From Anaerolineales bacterium (GTDB lineage: Bacteria > Chloroflexota > Anaerolineae > Anaerolineales > UBA11858): a stretch of 33,334 nt of DNA. Location: positions 1 to 33,334 of the forward strand of contig JANTFT010000028.1 of NCBI GenBank assembly GCA_024763275.1, in the 5' to 3' direction. Of this stretch, positions 31,599-33,334 are shown one piece after another. Position 1 is the first letter of the stretch. Every line of letters begins with the position of its first letter. Position numbers and translations under genes: made by a program. The notes under the pieces were generated by a model that was not told the DNA's origin, did not search any database, and worked only from the letters and a program-made list of their open reading frames with translations.

Positions 31599-32911
31599 GT
31601 GAAAAAATCCAATTTGATGTCATTGTTGTCGGGGGCGGTATGGCTGGCTCCACCGCAGCAGCCATCGCCGCCCGAGAAGGCTTGAACGTTGCCGTGATTG
31701 AACGGGGCCAGAAGCCAGGCGGGAAGAACTATTTCGGCGGGGCCCTTTATACACACTCGCTGGTAGATATCTACCCGGATTTCTTTGACCGCAAACCTCC
31801 CCTGGAGCGCCCTGTCACTGAAACCGGATTCTGGTTCCTCTCCGAGGACGGCATGGTCAAGGCCACTGTTCAAGGTGGTCATGTCAACAGCGACCCCATC
31901 GACGCCTATGTGGCTTTGCGAGCCGAATTCGACCTGTGGTGGGCTGAACAGGCCGCTGCTGAGGGAGCTTTCTACATCCCCAAAACCCTGGTCACTGACT
32001 TCATTTACCAGGACGGAAAGGTGATTGGGGTGCAAACGGACCGGCCTGAGGGTGATGTTTACGCCCCAGTGGTGATCATCTGCGAAGGCGTCAACAATTT
32101 ACTGACTCAGAAATTAGGCCTGATCGATCATGATCTGAAAATCTCCAAAACCGCTCTGGCTGTGAAACAGCTGATCTCCCTGCCCGCCAAGGACATCAAT
32201 GCCCGCCTGGGCCTGCCTGACAGCAAACACGGTATGGCCATCTCCGTGGTAGGTGATGTCTCCATGGGCATGCCCGGCCTCGGCTTCCTGTATACTACAT
32301 CCAATGCCCTTTCCTTGGGAGTTGGGGTAACCCTGGATGCCCTTGAGGAGACTCAGATCAAACCCTATGAGCTGCTGCAGCGCTACCTGGAACATCCTGC
32401 CATCGCTCCCCTTGTCAAGGATGGGCAGCTGATGGAGTACGGCGCCCATTTGATCCCGGAAGGTGGCTGGACCACACTGCCTAAGCTCTACACGGATGGG
32501 GCCATGGTCGCGGGGGACGCGGCCTCTATGGTCAACGCCATTCACTGGGAAGGCACCAACATGGCCATCACTGCCGGCAAACAGGCAGCCCTGACCGCCA
32601 TCGAGGCCCATCACAAACAAGACTTCTCCGCCAAAGCCTTATCAGCTTACCAGGATAGGCTCGGTGAGCTGTTTGTTCTCAAAGACCTCAAACAGTACCG
32701 CAAGATGTCCGCTTTCCTGAAGAACCACCCGGATTTCATGGATATCTATCCAACTTTTCTGAACGACGCTCTCGGCATGTTCTTCACTGGTTTCGGAAAA
32801 CCCAAAGGCAAGTTATACAAAGACATTCTGCGTTCGCTGACAAAACGTCGGCCGCTGCTGAAAGTCGTGGGCGACATGATCGCCTTCGGCCGGGCAGTCA
32901 CTGGAATCTAA
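31595..32911 (+). CDS. fixC: FixC-type flavoprotein, ETF:quinone oxidoreductase family
   Basis: FixC is an FAD-containing oxidoreductase related to the ETF-quinone oxidoreductase head, receiving electrons from FixAB and reducing quinone. The 438-residue product starts with the dinucleotide motif DVIVVGGGMAGSTAAAIAAREG. It has GGKNYFGGALYTHSL, the FAD-contacting GAMVAGDAASMVNAIHWEGTNMA block (two joined stretches) and AITAGKQAAL. It lacks the C-terminal ferredoxin domain of mitochondrial ETF-QO; the iron-sulphur protein is encoded separately next door as fixX. It has no transmembrane helix, in line with peripheral membrane attachment. Overlap with fixB is ATGA; fixX follows after 19 bases. Confidence 0.95.
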   Translation: MSEKIQFDVIVVGGGMAGSTAAAIAAREGLNVAVIERGQKPGGKNYFGGALYTHSLVDIYPDFFDRKPPLERPVTETGFWFLSEDGMVKATVQGGHVNSDPIDAYVALRAEFDLWWAEQAAAEGAFYIPKTLVTDFIYQDGKVIGVQTDRPEGDVYAPVVIICEGVNNLLTQKLGLIDHDLKISKTALAVKQLISLPAKDINARLGLPDSKHGMAISVVGDVSMGMPGLGFLYTTSNALSLGVGVTLDALEETQIKPYELLQRYLEHPAIAPLVKDGQLMEYGAHLIPEGGWTTLPKLYTDGAMVAGDAASMVNAIHWEGTNMAITAGKQAALTAIEAHHKQDFSAKALSAYQDRLGELFVLKDLKQYRKMSAFLKNHPDFMDIYPTFLNDALGMFFTGFGKPKGKLYKDILRSLTKRRPLLKVVGDMIAFGRAVTGI

Positions 32912-32930
32912 TGTGTAAAGGAAAGCTCCT

Positions 32931-33251
32931 ATGACAAAAAAACAAACTGAATTCAAGCGCGAGCTTCCCTCAGTGTATATTGATGACATTCTCATGTCTC
33001 TCAAGTATTTCACTGATGAAGAGGAACTGCACCTGGCGATCATAGACCCTGCGGTCTGCCAGGCTTGCGAGAACCAGCCCTGCATCGACTTCTGCCCGGT
33101 GGGGGCTTACCGGGCCCAGGACGGCAGGACCGTCCAGATCGCCGTTCAAAGCTGTGTGGAATGCGGAACCTGCCGGGTGCTGTGCCCTTACCAGAATATC
33201 TCCTGGAAGAATCCCCGGGGCGGCTTCGGGGTAGCTTATAAGTTCGGGTAG
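32931..33251 (+). CDS. fixX: FixX ferredoxin-like protein with two [4Fe-4S] motifs
   Basis: FixX is the small iron-sulphur partner of FixC. The 106-residue product has two cysteine clusters: C43-x2-C46-x4-C51-x3-C55-P and C75-x2-C78-x2-C81-x3-C85-P, enough for two [4Fe-4S] clusters. The N-terminal 40 residues have no cysteine and may contact FixC. A GGAAAG site precedes the ATG. It is the last gene of the fixABCX operon. In FixABCX complexes one branch reduces quinone through FixC/FixX and the other reduces ferredoxin or flavodoxin. This protein belongs to the quinone branch by homology, but its redox role here is inferred. Confidence 0.94.
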   Translation: MTKKQTEFKRELPSVYIDDILMSLKYFTDEEELHLAIIDPAVCQACENQPCIDFCPVGAYRAQDGRTVQIAVQSCVECGTCRVLCPYQNISWKNPRGGFGVAYKFG

Positions 33252-33275
33252 TTCAAGCATTTGTAAAAGATCCTC

Positions 33276-33310
33276 AAAAAGGGGCTGTCTAAAAAGTCAG
33301 CCCCTTCTTT
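33276..33310 (+). terminator. Intrinsic terminator of the fix operon
   Basis: The arms 33279-33287 and 33298-33306 form a 9-bp stem (AAGGGGCTG/CAGCCCCTT) and the sequence continues CTTT. The loop is A-rich. It lies 28 bases after fixX. Confidence 0.85.
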
Positions 33311-33334
33311 GGTTAAATGAAGAAAATCACTTAG

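Noticed and set aside
33279-33306. Inverted repeat at the end of the window resembling an insertion-sequence end
   Set aside because: It is correctly placed and shaped as the fix operon terminator, and no transposase or second copy is seen.
1-33334. CRISPR array, prophage or transposon
   Set aside because: No regularly spaced repeats, no phage structural or integrase gene and no transposase were found on either strand.

Overview
The window looks like a chromosomal segment of a Chloroflexota (Anaerolineae-like) bacterium. This is an inference from the moderately high GC content, the short IF-2, the DHH-CBS-nucleotidyltransferase fusion beside nusA, the nusA-to-pnp gene order, the K+-independent-type membrane pyrophosphatase and the fixABCX-type flavoprotein operon. 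No 16S rRNA or other decisive marker is present. Layout: (1) 1-13108, minus strand: a housekeeping RNA and translation supercluster, read from high to low coordinate. It starts with a large DHH-CBS-tRNA nucleotidyltransferase, then nusA, ylxR/rnpM, infB, rbfA, a DHH phosphoesterase (nrnA-like), truB, ribF, rpsO and pnp. rimP and ylxQ, usually part of this cluster, are not here. Three control points are visible: a TTGCCA-N17-TAGAAT promoter followed by an intrinsic terminator in the nusA leader, a TTGCCA-N16-TATAAT promoter before rpsO, and a terminator after rpsO followed by a large hairpin just ahead of pnp. (2) 13292-18397, plus strand: a LOG-family gene with a possible leaderless start, translationally coupled to an ALK/HEAT-repeat protein. 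A TTGACA-N17-TATACT promoter then drives a TPP riboswitch with an overlapping antiterminator and terminator. It controls thiN (thiamine pyrophosphokinase), a thiamine-type binding lipoprotein and a two-domain permease; no ATPase gene is present. (3) 18398-26496, plus strand: an accessory-looking stretch. It holds tRNA-Asp(GUC) with its own promoter and terminator, a decayed methyltransferase pseudogene, a 771-residue beta-helix/SdrD-B/CARDB lipoprotein, a SAM methyltransferase, an AlkD-like glycosylase, an FLVCR-like MFS transporter, a COG1237-type metallo-beta-lactamase-fold protein and another SAM methyltransferase. (4) 26497-33334, plus strand: an AT-rich gene-free stretch with nested inverted repeats and a structured leader precedes hppA (H+-pyrophosphatase). 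After an hppA terminator comes the operon etfB/fixA - etfA/fixB - fixC - fixX, closed by its own terminator. Working together: the first block couples transcription elongation/termination (NusA), ribosome assembly and initiation (RbfA, IF-2, S15, TruB), RNA turnover (PNPase, NrnA) and tRNA 3'-end formation. The thi block is a vitamin B1 uptake and activation unit under TPP control. The last block combines pyrophosphate-driven ion pumping with a flavin-based, potentially electron-bifurcating complex, suggesting energy-conserving anaerobic or low-energy metabolism. No CRISPR array, phage gene, transposase or rRNA was seen.
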